From the NCBI RefSeq assembly GCF_008935075.1, contig NZ_CP044545.1, positions 461,501-525,500 of the forward strand: DNA of 64,000 bases. Reading direction: 5' to 3'. The translations under genes and the position numbers were made by a program. Position 1 is the stretch's first letter; each line of letters opens with the position of its first letter. This DNA comes from Pradoshia sp. D12 (GTDB taxonomy: Bacteria > Bacillota > Bacilli > Bacillales > Pradoshiaceae). Below the pieces are notes generated by a model. It searched no databases, was not told the DNA's origin, and was given only the letters and a program-made list of their open reading frames with translations. Positions 8,753 to 17,962 of this stretch are shown piece by piece.

Positions 8753-10141
8753 TCAAGTTTCAAATGTCTTTCGGTGCTTATTTTGTTTTTCACTATTAAT
8801 AATTCTGATAATGATTTTTGTTTCAGCTATAATCACAGCTGAAAGTCCGAGGAGGCCAATCAAGTTAGGAATTGCCATTAAAGCATTCATAATATCAGCA
8901 AAGCTCCAAACAAGATCAAGGGAGCTTACGCAGCCAATAAAAACAGCTAAAACAAAAACGATTCGATAGCTAATCACGGTCCTATCTCCAAATAAGTAGG
9001 AATAGCATTTCTCACCATAATAAGCCCAACCAATAATTGTGGAGGCAGCAAAGAAAATTAACCCGATTGAAACGATGTAGGAACCAACAGGACCTAATAA
9101 TAAATCAAAGGAGACGGATGTCAGTTCTGCTCCTTCTAATCCACTATGATATTGGTCTGCCATTACAAGTGAAATTCCTGTTATTGAGCAAATAATGATT
9201 GTATCAATAAATACTTGCGTCATTGATACAAGTGCTTGTCGGGCAGGAAAATCCGTTTTAGCCGCAGCTGCCGCAATCGGAGCTGACCCTAAACCAGCTT
9301 CATTCGAAAAGACACCTCTAGCCACACCCCAACGGATTACAGTACCGATTGCACCGCCAGCTACTGCCTGTCCAGTGAAGGCATCTGTGAAAATCAGTTT
9401 AATTGCATTTGGAACGAGTTCAGCATTTAAGATAAGAATTAAGATTCCACAAATTAAATAAAAGGCGGCCATAACCGGTACAAAATAGGAGGTGACTTTA
9501 CCGATGCTTTTAATGCCTCCGACTAACACAAGAGCGGCAAAAATAGTCAGGACAATCCCGGTTACCCAGGTTGGGATGGAGAAAGTATCATGAATCGTGT
9601 TGGCTACTGAATTAGCTTGGACCATATTACCGATTCCAAAAGCTGCAATCGCACCGAAAATCGCAAAGGCGACGCCAAGCCATTTCATTCTCAGCCCTTT
9701 TTCTAAATAATACATAGGTCCACCTGACATTTCACCATTAGCATTTACGATTCTGTATTTAACCGCAAGTACTGCTTCTCCGTATTTCGTCGCCATACCA
9801 AAAAAGGCAGCAACCCACATCCAGAAGACGGCCCCTGGTCCACCGCTGACGACTGCTGTAGCCACTCCAACAATATTCCCAGTTCCGACTGTTGCTGCAA
9901 GAGCAGTCATTAAAGCCTGGAAATGGGAAATATCTCCGTCCGATTTTTTATCCTGGCTTTTAGTGAAGGCCAATTTTAATGAATAAGGCAATAATTTAAT
10001 TTGTAAAAATCCAATTCGAAATGTTAAATAAATACCTGTACCAACAATTAAAATTAAGAGGGGTGGCCCCCAAAGAAAATTACTTATTGTTTCTAAAAGT
10101 ACAGTCAAATCTTTTGAAAACTTATTCAAAAAGTCAATCAA
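8753..10141 (-). CDS. alanine/glycine:cation symporter family protein (AGCS)
   Basis: A 462-residue integral membrane protein with about 11 hydrophobic segments. Family hallmarks are seen at [25 protein letters not shown] and [15 protein letters not shown]. These proteins import alanine or glycine (glutamine for AlsT) with Na+ or H+. Substrate cannot be decided here, so no gene symbol is given. No glycine riboswitch is seen in front of it, unlike many relatives. A good sigma-A promoter is at 10177-10205. Confidence 0.93.
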   Translation of the reverse strand: MIDFLNKFSKDLTVLLETISNFLWGPPLLILIVGTGIYLTFRIGFLQIKLLPYSLKLAFTKSQDKKSDGDISHFQALMTALAATVGTGNIVGVATAVVSGGPGAVFWMWVAAFFGMATKYGEAVLAVKYRIVNANGEMSGGPMYYLEKGLRMKWLGVAFAIFGAIAAFGIGNMVQANSVANTIHDTFSIPTWVTGIVLTIFAALVLVGGIKSIGKVTSYFVPVMAAFYLICGILILILNAELVPNAIKLIFTDAFTGQAVAGGAIGTVIRWGVARGVFSNEAGLGSAPIAAAAAKTDFPARQALVSMTQVFIDTIIICSITGISLVMADQYHSGLEGAELTSVSFDLLLGPVGSYIVSIGLIFFAASTIIGWAYYGEKCYSYLFGDRTVISYRIVFVLAVFIGCVSSLDLVWSFADIMNALMAIPNLIGLLGLSAVIIAETKIIIRIINSEKQNKHRKTFET

Positions 10142-10176
10142 GTAAATTCACCCTATCTGTATGTTGTTAATATTAA

Positions 10177-10205
10177 GAATATTCTTGAAACAATTTTGCG
10201 TCAAG
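10177..10205 (-). promoter_or_regulatory. sigma-A promoter of the AGCS symporter gene
   Basis: Minus strand TTGACG (10205-10200), 17-bp spacer, TATTCT (10182-10177), about 36 bp before the start codon. Confidence 0.65.
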
Positions 10206-10232
10206 ATAAAAAATACTTAATTGACATTTTAT

Positions 10233-10258
10233 GTTTAGAATTCCGCTATTATAGGTAA
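10233..10258 (+). promoter_or_regulatory. possible sigma-B promoter of the YtxH-domain gene
   Basis: GTTTAG, 14-bp spacer, AGGTAA, compared with the sigma-B consensus GTTTAA-N12-15-GGGTAT (three mismatches). YtxH-type genes belong to the general stress regulon in Bacillus, which makes this reading plausible but not proven. Confidence 0.35.
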
Positions 10259-10309
10259 ATCAATAAATATAAGAATAAGCAAGTAAAATTAATTCGGGAG
10301 GGATAAATA

Positions 10310-10729
10310 ATGAGTAGAAGCAGTCAAAAGAGCAATAAGCTATGGTTAGGAATTTTAGGTGGAGCAGCAGCAGGTTTTGCAATCAGCCTATTGGATAAGA
10401 ACACTCGCAAAACAGTAATGACAGGCGGCCAAAAAATGATAACGAATGTTAAATCGATGGCTAAAGATCCGAATTCTATAGTGGAAAATGTGAAGGAGAT
10501 GTCTGGTAAAATTCGTACAAACATAGATCAAATTGGTCAGGATGTATCTTTTATATCTGAAAAGGTAGATGAAATGAAAGAAATGCCACCGCAAGTAGCA
10601 GGGGTTATTAAGGAAACAAAAGAAGTACTGGTAGACAAAAAATCTTCTGATGGTTCGGCTTCTACGACAGAGAACAGTAATACTTCCTCTGTATCTGATG
10701 ATATAAGTACCACTTCTACGCGCAAATAA
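10310..10729 (+). CDS. YtxH domain-containing protein
   Basis: 139 residues. A hydrophobic N-terminal segment L-W-L-G-I-L-G-G-A-A-A-G-F-A-I-S-L-L is followed by a basic, helix-forming middle and a Ser/Thr-rich low-complexity tail. This is the usual layout of YtxH/general stress proteins in Bacillus: small, membrane-anchored and of unknown biochemical role. GGGAGGG precedes the ATG. The YfkH-type gene follows 32 bp downstream with no terminator between, so the two are probably cotranscribed. Confidence 0.78.
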   Translation: MSRSSQKSNKLWLGILGGAAAGFAISLLDKNTRKTVMTGGQKMITNVKSMAKDPNSIVENVKEMSGKIRTNIDQIGQDVSFISEKVDEMKEMPPQVAGVIKETKEVLVDKKSSDGSASTTENSNTSSVSDDISTTSTRK

Positions 10730-10761
10730 AGTCAAACAAGCTGAATAGAGGTGGTACTGGA

Positions 10762-11601
10762 ATGGAAGGTAGGAAGAAGTATGTAAATAAAAGCGTATTT
10801 AAACATTTATACGATAAAATTCAAGGTGATGAAGTAACAGGCTTGGCAGCGCAATTAGCCTATTACTTCTTACTTTCAATTTTTCCGCTCTTAATATTTG
10901 TTATCACGTTATTGCCTTTTTTGCAGGTTTCCCAAGCGGATTTGATGGAGCTTTTGCATACGTATGCTCCTGCAGAATCGGCAAATTTATTAGAATCGAG
11001 TTTAAAGGATGTCATGGCTAACCAAAACGGCGGCTTGTTATCTTTTGGTATCTTGGCAACGATGTGGTCAGCATCCAACGGGACCAATGCCATTATAAAG
11101 GCTCTTAATCATGCATATGATGTTGAGGAAACCAGATCATTTATTAAAACAAGAGGATTAGCTTTGATTTTAACCATTGGATTAATCCTGGTTGTAGTGG
11201 TTTCTTTGCTATTGCCAGTGTTTGGGAAATATATTCTCAATATTGTATTTGATTTCCTAGGATACGAGCCTTCCTTTGTTTATGATTTACTGCGCTGGGT
11301 GATTTCTATTGCTGTCATTACCTTTGTATTTTTAATTTTGTATTGGATTGGGCCCAACCTTAAAATGAAATGTAGAGACGTTTTACCAGGGGCAATCTTC
11401 GCGAGTGTCGGATGGGCGCTATCATCGTGGGCATTTTCAGTTTACGTGAGTACATTTGGTAACTATTCTTCCACATATGGCAGTCTCGGAGGCTTGATTG
11501 TTTTAATGCTTTGGTTATATATATCAGGTCTTGTCATTATTGTAGGCGGAGAAATTAATGCAGTATTGTCCAGAAATAAGAGGCACTGGACGATTAAATA
11601 A
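10762..11601 (+). CDS. yfkH: YihY/BrkB family inner membrane protein
   Basis: 279 residues with six hydrophobic segments, the early A-A-Q-L-A-Y-Y-F-L-L-S-I-F-P-L-L motif and the late Y-G-S-L-G-G-L-I-V-L-M-L-W-L-Y motif of the YihY (BrkB) family. The family was once called ribonuclease BN, but that activity belongs elsewhere; the present view is an envelope or transport-related protein of unknown role. Synteny (near yfkM, DUF1128 and CAX genes) supports YfkH. GAGGTGG is the ribosome site. Confidence 0.88.
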   Translation: MEGRKKYVNKSVFKHLYDKIQGDEVTGLAAQLAYYFLLSIFPLLIFVITLLPFLQVSQADLMELLHTYAPAESANLLESSLKDVMANQNGGLLSFGILATMWSASNGTNAIIKALNHAYDVEETRSFIKTRGLALILTIGLILVVVVSLLLPVFGKYILNIVFDFLGYEPSFVYDLLRWVISIAVITFVFLILYWIGPNLKMKCRDVLPGAIFASVGWALSSWAFSVYVSTFGNYSSTYGSLGGLIVLMLWLYISGLVIIVGGEINAVLSRNKRHWTIK

Positions 11602-11733
11602 GTAGAGCGTGGATTCAAATTATAATGGTTCAGAACTAATGTGCGGACGAACGGTGATTGATTATTAAATGAACAGCCACCGTAGTTTTAGGAAGATTTG
11701 ATGTGTTTCAGATTAACTTCCCATGAATAAAGA

Positions 11734-11786
11734 AAATAGAGGCCGTCCGGAAAGTCATTAACAGACTTACAGGATAGCCTCTATTT
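11734..11786. terminator. bidirectional terminator between yfkH and zosA-like gene
   Basis: AAATAGAGGC / GCCTCTATTT separated by about 33 bases that contain further pairing, with T-rich sequence on the minus-strand side. It lies between convergent genes. Confidence 0.65.
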
Positions 11787-11791
11787 GTATT

Positions 11792-13726
11792 CTATTTAGA
11801 TTTTAATAAACGGAGACTGTTTAGGATGACTAATATGGTGCTGCCTTCATGGCCGATTACACCGAATGGTAGGTCGAGAGCCTGAAAAAAGTTTGATACA
11901 ACTAAAATCATAATGACGGAAATTGAAAAGATAACATTTTGGCGAATGATTCGGTTCATTCGTTTGGATAATTGAATGGCTTCTGCTATTTTTGGTAAGT
12001 CGTTTTTCATGAGAACAATATCAGCTGTATCAAGAGCCACATCAGATCCTTCACCCATGGCAATTCCGACAGAAGCAGTAGCTAACGCAGGCGCATCATT
12101 AATGCCATCCCCAACCATGGCAACGGTAGTATATTTCTCTCTAAGTTTTTTAACTTCTTCTACCTTTTGTTCAGGTAAACATCCAGCAACAAACCCAGAT
12201 AAATGGCTTTCTTTGGCGATTACCTTGGCAGTGTGCTCGTTATCTCCAGTCAGCATGCATGTATATACATCCAGTTCCTTCAATGCTTCGAGAGCATCGG
12301 CAGTCTCTTTACGAATGATATCTTTTAATGCAATTATTCCTGCAATACCTTTCTCATCTTTTACATAGGACAATGTTTTCCCTTCAGACATTAATTCAAG
12401 TGCCGCTCCATTTTTAAATGACATGGCGGCTTCTTCGCCTACAAAACCCTTCTTCCCAATCTTCCAATAGTGCCCATTTGCATGTCCTTGAACACCAAAT
12501 CCGGATATTTCTTCAGATTCTACGCGCGGCATGGTCTGTGAATAAAGCTGTTCAACATGCTTAACAATGGATTGTCCCAGCGGATGATTCGAATTCTGTT
12601 CAATGGAAGCTACACTTAATAAAAATTCTTTTTGATCGATGTCATCGCGGATTAAAATATCCGTCACAACGGGTTTCCCCTGAGTTAGTGTCCCTGTTTT
12701 ATCGAAAGCAATGGCCTTTACATTGCCTAGGTTTTCTAGATGGATACCGCCTTTGAATAAAATCCCACTTTTAGCGCCATTCGAAATCGCGGATAAAGTA
12801 GCCGGCATGATAGAAGCAACTAATGCACATGGAGAAGCTACCACTAACAAAACCATTGCCCGGTAGAAGGTCTCTGTCCAGGACCAACCCAGAACAAAAT
12901 GTGGGAGAAACAACATAATTCCAACGACAACAAGAACAACTTTTACATACGTATCCTCAAATCTTTCAATAAATAATTGAGAAGGAGATTTTTCACTTTG
13001 CGCATTTTGAACAAGTGTGATAATTTTTTGGAATAAAGTTTCACTGTTAGGTTTTGTAACCTTAACTTTTATGGTTCCATGTCCATTAACCGTCCCTGCA
13101 AATACCTCGTCTTGAATATATTTGCTGACGGGAATCGATTCTCCGGTAATTGCAGCTTCATCAACAGCAGTCTCTCCAAATAAGATTTCTCCATCTGAGG
13201 GGATGCGTTCCCCAGGCTTAATTAAAATCAAATCTCCAACTTGCAGGGAAGAAACCGGTACTATTTCTTCAGTGTTATCGACTATTCTCAAAGCCTGTTC
13301 AGGCTGCAAATCCATTAATGAAGAAATTTCTTTGTGACTTTTATTCATCGTATACGTTTCAAGTGCACCGCTCAAAGAGAAAATAAAAATCAGGATTGCT
13401 CCCTCAGTCCAATATCCGATAATGGCTGACCCAATCGCTGCCAGAATCATCAAAAGCTCTACGTTCAGTTTTCTCTCTTCAATCGTCTGAGTGATGCCTT
13501 CTTTAGCCTTGGCATAACCCCCAATTACATATGCCAGTATATAGACGAAGGCAGATGAGGCATTCAAATCCTTTGTTGATAATAGCCAGCCGCATAAAAT
13601 CAGAATTCCGCTTAAACCGGCAGCCAAGAGCTCCCAATTGGACGTAAGTTTAGAGGTGAATTCTTTCCATCTATTATATTGGCTAGGTGAATTTTTCAAG
13701 CTTGATTTATTTAGTGCTGTTTCCAT
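11792..13726 (-). CDS. zosA: heavy-metal P1B-type ATPase, ZosA-like
   Basis: A 644-residue pump with the phosphorylation site D-K-T-G-T-L-T-Q-G-K-P, the metal-channel motif S-P-C-A-L-V, A-I-T-G-E-S and G-D-G-I-N-D-A-P. There is no N-terminal heavy-metal-associated domain with CxxC, which fits the B. subtilis ZosA (YkvW) group rather than CadA or CopA. ZosA is described as a zinc importer induced by peroxide under PerR. The near-perfect PerR-type box just downstream of the promoter (13864-13878) strongly supports this identification. A second Fur-family-like box is at 13780-13800. Cd/Co export cannot be excluded from the protein alone. Confidence 0.82.
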   Translation of the reverse strand: METALNKSSLKNSPSQYNRWKEFTSKLTSNWELLAAGLSGILILCGWLLSTKDLNASSAFVYILAYVIGGYAKAKEGITQTIEERKLNVELLMILAAIGSAIIGYWTEGAILIFIFSLSGALETYTMNKSHKEISSLMDLQPEQALRIVDNTEEIVPVSSLQVGDLILIKPGERIPSDGEILFGETAVDEAAITGESIPVSKYIQDEVFAGTVNGHGTIKVKVTKPNSETLFQKIITLVQNAQSEKSPSQLFIERFEDTYVKVVLVVVGIMLFLPHFVLGWSWTETFYRAMVLLVVASPCALVASIMPATLSAISNGAKSGILFKGGIHLENLGNVKAIAFDKTGTLTQGKPVVTDILIRDDIDQKEFLLSVASIEQNSNHPLGQSIVKHVEQLYSQTMPRVESEEISGFGVQGHANGHYWKIGKKGFVGEEAAMSFKNGAALELMSEGKTLSYVKDEKGIAGIIALKDIIRKETADALEALKELDVYTCMLTGDNEHTAKVIAKESHLSGFVAGCLPEQKVEEVKKLREKYTTVAMVGDGINDAPALATASVGIAMGEGSDVALDTADIVLMKNDLPKIAEAIQLSKRMNRIIRQNVIFSISVIMILVVSNFFQALDLPFGVIGHEGSTILVILNSLRLLKSK

Positions 13727-13779
13727 GTGAATAACCTCCTTGTAATTGAGAATAGATCTCGTTGTTTTTCTTTTCTAAT

Positions 13780-13800
13780 TGAGAATGATGTTCAAAATCA
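13780..13800 (-). promoter_or_regulatory. Fur-family-like box in the zosA leader
   Basis: On the plus strand the 21 bases starting TGAGAATGAT match the Fur consensus (TGATAATGAT...) at 16 of 21 positions. An inner inverted repeat AATGAT-N7-ATCATT spans 13784-13802. It lies 54 bp before the start codon, downstream of the promoter. It could bind Fur, Zur or PerR. Confidence 0.4.
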
Positions 13801-13863
13801 TTAGGCTTATAAAATAGCGGATGCTGCCACAAATACTGTGACAGCAACATTTTTCTTTCTTAT

Positions 13864-13917
13864 TTATAATAATTATTATCTACATATTAGTATAACATGA
13901 GTCGCTAAAGAAGTTAA
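13864..13917 (-). promoter_or_regulatory. zosA promoter with PerR box
   Basis: Minus-strand promoter TTAACT (13917-13912), 17-bp spacer, TATACT (13894-13889) with a TGn extension. Directly downstream, covering about +5 to +20, lies TTATAATAATTATTA (13864-13878), which differs from the PerR consensus TTATAATNATTATAA at one position. A hairpin (GCTGCCACA / TGTGACAGC, 13823-13846) follows in the leader; it has no U tract in the zosA direction. Confidence 0.7.
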
Positions 13918-14072
13918 GTGAATTTATTTGGAAAAGAAAAAATAGCAATTTTCTACCTTGCTTATTTGTGGATAGGGGAAATTTTAACTGAAGATGCGTG
14001 AAGGTGAATATGAGATAAAATTGAGTGGATGAATAAATACAGCAACAATTACAGTAATAAAGTCGAATGAAA

Positions 14073-14096
14073 AAACCTCTGCTTACACAGAGGTTT
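14073..14096 (-). terminator. intrinsic terminator of the MFS gene
   Basis: AAACCTCTG / CAGAGGTTT with a six-base loop; on the minus strand it ends in TTTTTT. The stop codon (14083-14085) lies inside the hairpin. Confidence 0.85.
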
Positions 14097-15261
14097 GAAT
14101 CTGGTCATTAATTGGATTTCTTTTAAATCTGCTAAGAGCGATGAAAATCAGTAACAGGATAACACTGATTACAAGAAGGAAATTCCCATTAGGCAGATAT
14201 TGAATGGCCAAGCCGCCAAAAAATGGCCCAGAGATGCTTCCAAGGCTAAAGACTATTCCACAAATAATATTGCCGGCAGGAAGCAGTTGTGTAGGCAATA
14301 GATCGGTCATATAACTGATTCCTAAAGAGAAGGTGGAGCCGACAAGCATACCTGCAATAAAGAAACAGATAAATAAACCTGTAACGGTTTGTTCAATTAA
14401 GGCAGCTGTTAAAAAGATGGAAAAACCGCTAAAAAGAACATATTGAAGAACGCGTTTCCTCCCTAAGGAATCACTTAAAATTCCTAATGGGATCTGGGTA
14501 ATAATGCTGCCTGCTGCAAAAGCAGGCAAGATGATGGAGACTTGTTGAACATCCATATTAATTCGTAAAGCATAGATAGGGAAATTTCCATTTAGGGATG
14601 CTTCCAAAAATCCATAACCAAAAGGAGGCAAGAACGCAACCCATGCATACTTGGCAACTTTTTTGAAACGATGTAAGGTACCGAAAACATTGGTTGTTTC
14701 CAAATCTTCATCTGGAAATTCATTTTTTAATAAAAAGACGGTCAACCAAGCAATAAGACTGATTGCTGATGCAACGATAAAGGGTAATGCCCGATTAACT
14801 TCAATTAAATTAGTCAGTAATGGCCCAACTGCGAAACCTATGCCGAAGGATAAGCCATAAATGGATATATTTCTGCCTCTCTTGTTTACTGGCGTAAAAG
14901 CGGTTATCCAGGTTTGGGTTGTGAAATGTAAGGTATGATCTCCAATTCCGATAATCATACGGAGAATGAACCAAAACCAGAAAGAATCTAGGATCGGAAA
15001 TAACAGAAACGCAATAATCACCGACAGTCCGCCGAAAAAAATCAGGGGTTTATAACCAAATTTTCGCAGAGGAATTTCCATGAAAGGTGAGATTAATAGT
15101 ATTCCCAGATATAGTCCTGTAGCATTTAATCCGTTTAGACCGGAGCTTACTCCATCCTGTTCAAAAATAATGGCAATTAAGGGTAACAGCATTCCCTGTG
15201 AGAAACCTGACACAGCAACTAGAATAATAAGTGCAGAAAATCTAATTTTTTGATAGTTCAT
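14083..15261 (-). CDS. MFS transporter
   Basis: I choose the ATG at 15261 (M-N-Y-Q-K-I-R-F-S), preceded by TAGGAGAG at good distance; the upstream in-frame ATG at 15291 would place this site within the gene. The product is 392 residues with 12 predicted helices, and the loop motif G-I-L-S-D-S-L-G-R-K-R between helices 6 and 7 is typical for drug/sugar MFS permeases. The substrate is unknown; the architecture fits small-molecule efflux (YfkF/YttB-like). It is monocistronic and divergent from the CAX gene. Confidence 0.85.
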   Translation of the reverse strand: MNYQKIRFSALIILVAVSGFSQGMLLPLIAIIFEQDGVSSGLNGLNATGLYLGILLISPFMEIPLRKFGYKPLIFFGGLSVIIAFLLFPILDSFWFWFILRMIIGIGDHTLHFTTQTWITAFTPVNKRGRNISIYGLSFGIGFAVGPLLTNLIEVNRALPFIVASAISLIAWLTVFLLKNEFPDEDLETTNVFGTLHRFKKVAKYAWVAFLPPFGYGFLEASLNGNFPIYALRINMDVQQVSIILPAFAAGSIITQIPLGILSDSLGRKRVLQYVLFSGFSIFLTAALIEQTVTGLFICFFIAGMLVGSTFSLGISYMTDLLPTQLLPAGNIICGIVFSLGSISGPFFGGLAIQYLPNGNFLLVISVILLLIFIALSRFKRNPINDQIQTSV

Positions 15262-15397
15262 AATTATCTCTCCTATATCTATCTGAATCAATATTAGAGT
15301 TGTTCACAAACTTTAGCAAGGAGATTTTGAAGACTAATCTAAAGGTAATTCGGGAATAAATGAATATATTTTAGATTAGAAAGAAGGAATTCAAGGG

Positions 15398-16462
15398 ATG
15401 GGACAAAAAATATTTTCTGCAATGCTAATGATTGGCCTACCGGTATCCATAGCCGGCTCCATTTTACATTGGCCAAGTCTGCTCATGTTTGCTGTTTATT
15501 GTTTAACGATTATTGCTCTGGCAAGTTTTATGGGGAGGGCGACAGAAAGCTTAGCAATCATATCCGGACCGAGGATTGGAGGATTGCTAAATGCAACATT
15601 TGGAAATGCTGTTGAGCTGATCATCTCCATTTTTTCTCTTAAAGCGGGACTGGTGGGAATTGTATTGGCTTCTTTAACAGGAAGTGTCATCGGTAACTTA
15701 TTATTAGTTAGTGGGGCTTCATTTTTCTTGGGTGGTATTAAGTATAAAAGACAAAAATTTAATGTATTTGATGCCAGGCACAATGCAGGGCTATTAACAT
15801 TCGGTGTATTAGTTGCATTTATCATTCCTGAAGTATTTGCCGGAGAGATGGAAAGAAGTAACCAAATGGTCATGAGTACAGGCATATCCATTATCCTGAT
15901 CTGTTTATATTTGGCTGCTTTATTCTTTAAATTGGTCACCCATCGCGGTGTCTATCAACGTAAGGAAGACTTGTCTTTTGCAGAGGAAGAAACTGAAGAA
16001 GCAGAGTGGAGCAAAAAATGGTCGATTATGGTCCTAGCTTTGGCAACAGTGGCAGTAGCCTATGTATCTGAGAATTTGGTACATACATTCGAAGACGTAG
16101 GGAATCAATTGGGCTGGTCTGAATTATTTATCGGGGTTATCATTGTAGCAATTGTCGGAAATGCAGCTGAGCATGCATCTGCCATTATTTTCGCTTACAA
16201 AAATAAAATGGACATTGCTGTTGAAATTGCTGTTGGTTCTACTCTACAGGTGGCCATGTTTGTAGCACCGGTACTTGTTCTGGTATCTTTATTATTTGAA
16301 ACGCAAATGCCACTTGTCTTTACATTGCCTGAACTTGTGGCGATGGTGCTATCTGTCTTTTTAATGATTGTAATAACGAACGATGGGGAAACAAACTGGT
16401 TTGAAGGACTCACCTTACTTGCTGCTTATTTAGTGATGGGGATAGGTTTCTTTCTGTTATAA
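15398..16462 (+). CDS. chaA: calcium/proton exchanger (CAX family), YfkE/ChaA type
   Basis: 354 residues, about 11 membrane helices and the two inverted CAX alpha-repeats: G-N-A-V-E-L-I-I-S-I near residue 67 and G-N-A-A-E-H-A-S-A-I near residue 251, each with the conserved acidic residue. An acidic cytoplasmic loop (E-E-E-T-E-E-A-E) separates the halves. It extrudes Ca2+ in exchange for H+. B. subtilis YfkE is the structural reference with the same length. Ribosome site AGAAGGAA. The gene is followed by a strong two-way terminator. Confidence 0.93.
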   Translation: MGQKIFSAMLMIGLPVSIAGSILHWPSLLMFAVYCLTIIALASFMGRATESLAIISGPRIGGLLNATFGNAVELIISIFSLKAGLVGIVLASLTGSVIGNLLLVSGASFFLGGIKYKRQKFNVFDARHNAGLLTFGVLVAFIIPEVFAGEMERSNQMVMSTGISIILICLYLAALFFKLVTHRGVYQRKEDLSFAEEETEEAEWSKKWSIMVLALATVAVAYVSENLVHTFEDVGNQLGWSELFIGVIIVAIVGNAAEHASAIIFAYKNKMDIAVEIAVGSTLQVAMFVAPVLVLVSLLFETQMPLVFTLPELVAMVLSVFLMIVITNDGETNWFEGLTLLAAYLVMGIGFFLL

Positions 16463-16471
16463 TAATAAATT

Positions 16472-16511
16472 AAAAAAGACTCTGATCTACTATGGATTCA
16501 GAGTCTTTTTT
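16472..16511. terminator. bidirectional terminator
   Basis: AAAAAGACTCTGA / TCAGAGTCTTTTTT with a 12-base loop, A tract on one side and T tract on the other, so it can end both the CAX transcript and a minus-strand transcript coming from 16768. Confidence 0.92.
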
Positions 16512-16768
16512 ATGTTTTTCCAATTTGCTTCATCATAAGTCATGTCTAACTAAATTCTAATCCTTCCAAAAATAAATGTATCTTTTCAAAGGTAGATATT
16601 TCTGTTTTAAACAGTCATGTTAGTTAGCCCTATAGGTCACATCCTTTATCTTTATTGTCCTGATTTGTGACGAAATCTACATTAAGTTTTCCGTGTGAGG
16701 ATGGTTTCGATAAGCATTCCTCCCTGCAGTTATTCCGGCTGTTGATTTCGCCTCCTTTACGATATGTT
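16512..16768 (-). ncRNA. putative short minus-strand transcript between CAX gene and yfkD
   Basis: A strong promoter at 16775-16803 points away from yfkD, and the first terminator it meets is at 16472-16511, predicting an RNA of about 300 nt. It contains AAAGGAGG (16758-16751), but no ATG, GTG or TTG follows at a usable distance. The frame after it is open for about 40 codons to 16630, hydrophilic and with three Cys (N-C-R-E-E-C ... G-C-D-L). It is either a regulatory RNA or a small gene with a rare start. Nothing else is seen in this 540-bp gap. Confidence 0.35.
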
Positions 16769-16774
16769 GGTTTT

Positions 16775-16803
16775 AGTATAGCACCTTCCTGTAGTTTTGT
16801 AAA
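16775..16803 (-). promoter_or_regulatory. strong extended -10 promoter on the minus strand
   Basis: TTTACA (16803-16798), exact 17-bp spacer, TATACT (16780-16775) preceded by TGC, an extended -10. Confidence 0.65.
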
Positions 16804-17005
16804 TATTCTGAATTTTACAAAACTGTGACAAAAAATACTGGTTTGTAATGTGCTAAATAAACAGTTAATATAGCTTAACAATCTGTTAATTCTAGTAACT
16901 GCAAGGTGTAATAAAACAATCCTGATTTTTGAATAGTTTTTTTGCTTAAGAGGGAAAATAACGGAACAATCATTCTTTTTTGTATGTAAGAAAGGAGCTT
17001 CAAGC

Positions 17006-17827
17006 ATGAGAAGAAATTTTTTTATCATGATCGTTATAGCCATGCTCGTTATTATTCCAACCCAGCATAACTGGGCTGCCTCAAAAGAAGGAGCAGACCC
17101 TACGGTTGAGGAAGCTAAGTATAAAATTCCGGAGTCCGTTTTATCGATCAATAAAGAAAACACATATCCCAATTCCAGTCAGGACACGCCAATGCTTGAG
17201 CCAAGTGAGTTATCCAAACAATTGCTTAAGTCCAGCAACGTTAAAATAGAAAATCCTGAATTAGTTCACATGCTTAATGAAACCAATATCGGAACCAATC
17301 CGGTTGCCTTTTGGTATAGAGCCACTGTTTACTTAGGTAAGTGGGCTTTAAATTATGAATCGATGGAAACCTCTCCAAACTGGGAGTATCAAAAAATCAA
17401 TACGAATTTTTATGATAACCGTGGCGGGGATACGAATTTCCAAATTCATTATGTCCAAGAGACACAAAAAGTGGTGCGCGGAGGATTGACAGCAAAAGTA
17501 CCTTCCAGTCAGGATATTCAAAAAATGATGCTGGCGAGAGCATCAGAAAAATCTAAACTGCCACTGGCATTTGAGACCATCATAGGTAGCGGTACAAAAA
17601 AAGACAGAGTATACAATATACCGCCAATGAGACTTGGCTACCTCTATGGGTATGCGCCGGCAATAAACGAGAAGGGTAAAGTCACATATGGTGAGGTCTA
17701 TTTAGTATTGAAAGGAAGCAAACGTGAGATTGTAGTAAGGAATGTAACCTCACAAGGGATTGGAGCCTGGATTCCTATTCAAGATCATGTTTCATTCCAG
17801 TTCAGAGCGGTCAACCGACCATATTGA
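17006..17827 (+). CDS. yfkD: YfkD-like protein
   Basis: 273 residues with an N-terminal signal segment (F-F-I-M-I-V-I-A-M-L-V-I-I-P-T, cleavage probably near W-A-A-S) and a soluble exported body with P-N-W-E-Y-Q-K-I-N-T-N and R-G-G-D-T-N-F-Q-I-H-Y. It matches the YfkD family of Bacillus, an exported protein of unknown function. Its position after the CAX gene and before the pdaA region repeats the B. subtilis order. AAAGGAG ribosome site; its own terminator follows, so it is monocistronic. Confidence 0.85.
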   Translation: MRRNFFIMIVIAMLVIIPTQHNWAASKEGADPTVEEAKYKIPESVLSINKENTYPNSSQDTPMLEPSELSKQLLKSSNVKIENPELVHMLNETNIGTNPVAFWYRATVYLGKWALNYESMETSPNWEYQKINTNFYDNRGGDTNFQIHYVQETQKVVRGGLTAKVPSSQDIQKMMLARASEKSKLPLAFETIIGSGTKKDRVYNIPPMRLGYLYGYAPAINEKGKVTYGEVYLVLKGSKREIVVRNVTSQGIGAWIPIQDHVSFQFRAVNRPY

Positions 17828-17844
17828 TTGCCGTTTAAGTCTGC

Positions 17845-17883
17845 AAGCTTCAGCCGGTTTTGGTTGAAGCTTCTTGCTTTTGG
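17845..17883 (+). terminator. intrinsic terminator after yfkD
   Basis: AAGCTTCAGCC / GGTTGAAGCTT (one G-U pair) followed by a T-rich tail. Confidence 0.75.
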
Positions 17884-17962
17884 GTAAAATAGAAAATGGT
17901 CAGTTGCGAAATAGGCTACTATCGTTTAGGATAATATTTATGATGAAAGGAGCCGGATTAGT

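Noticed and set aside
17006-17172. Long minus-strand open frame overlapping the start of yfkD (to 16630)
   Set aside because: It runs antisense to a well-supported gene and has an unnatural composition. Only its distal part, after the promoter at 16775, is retained as a separate hypothesis.
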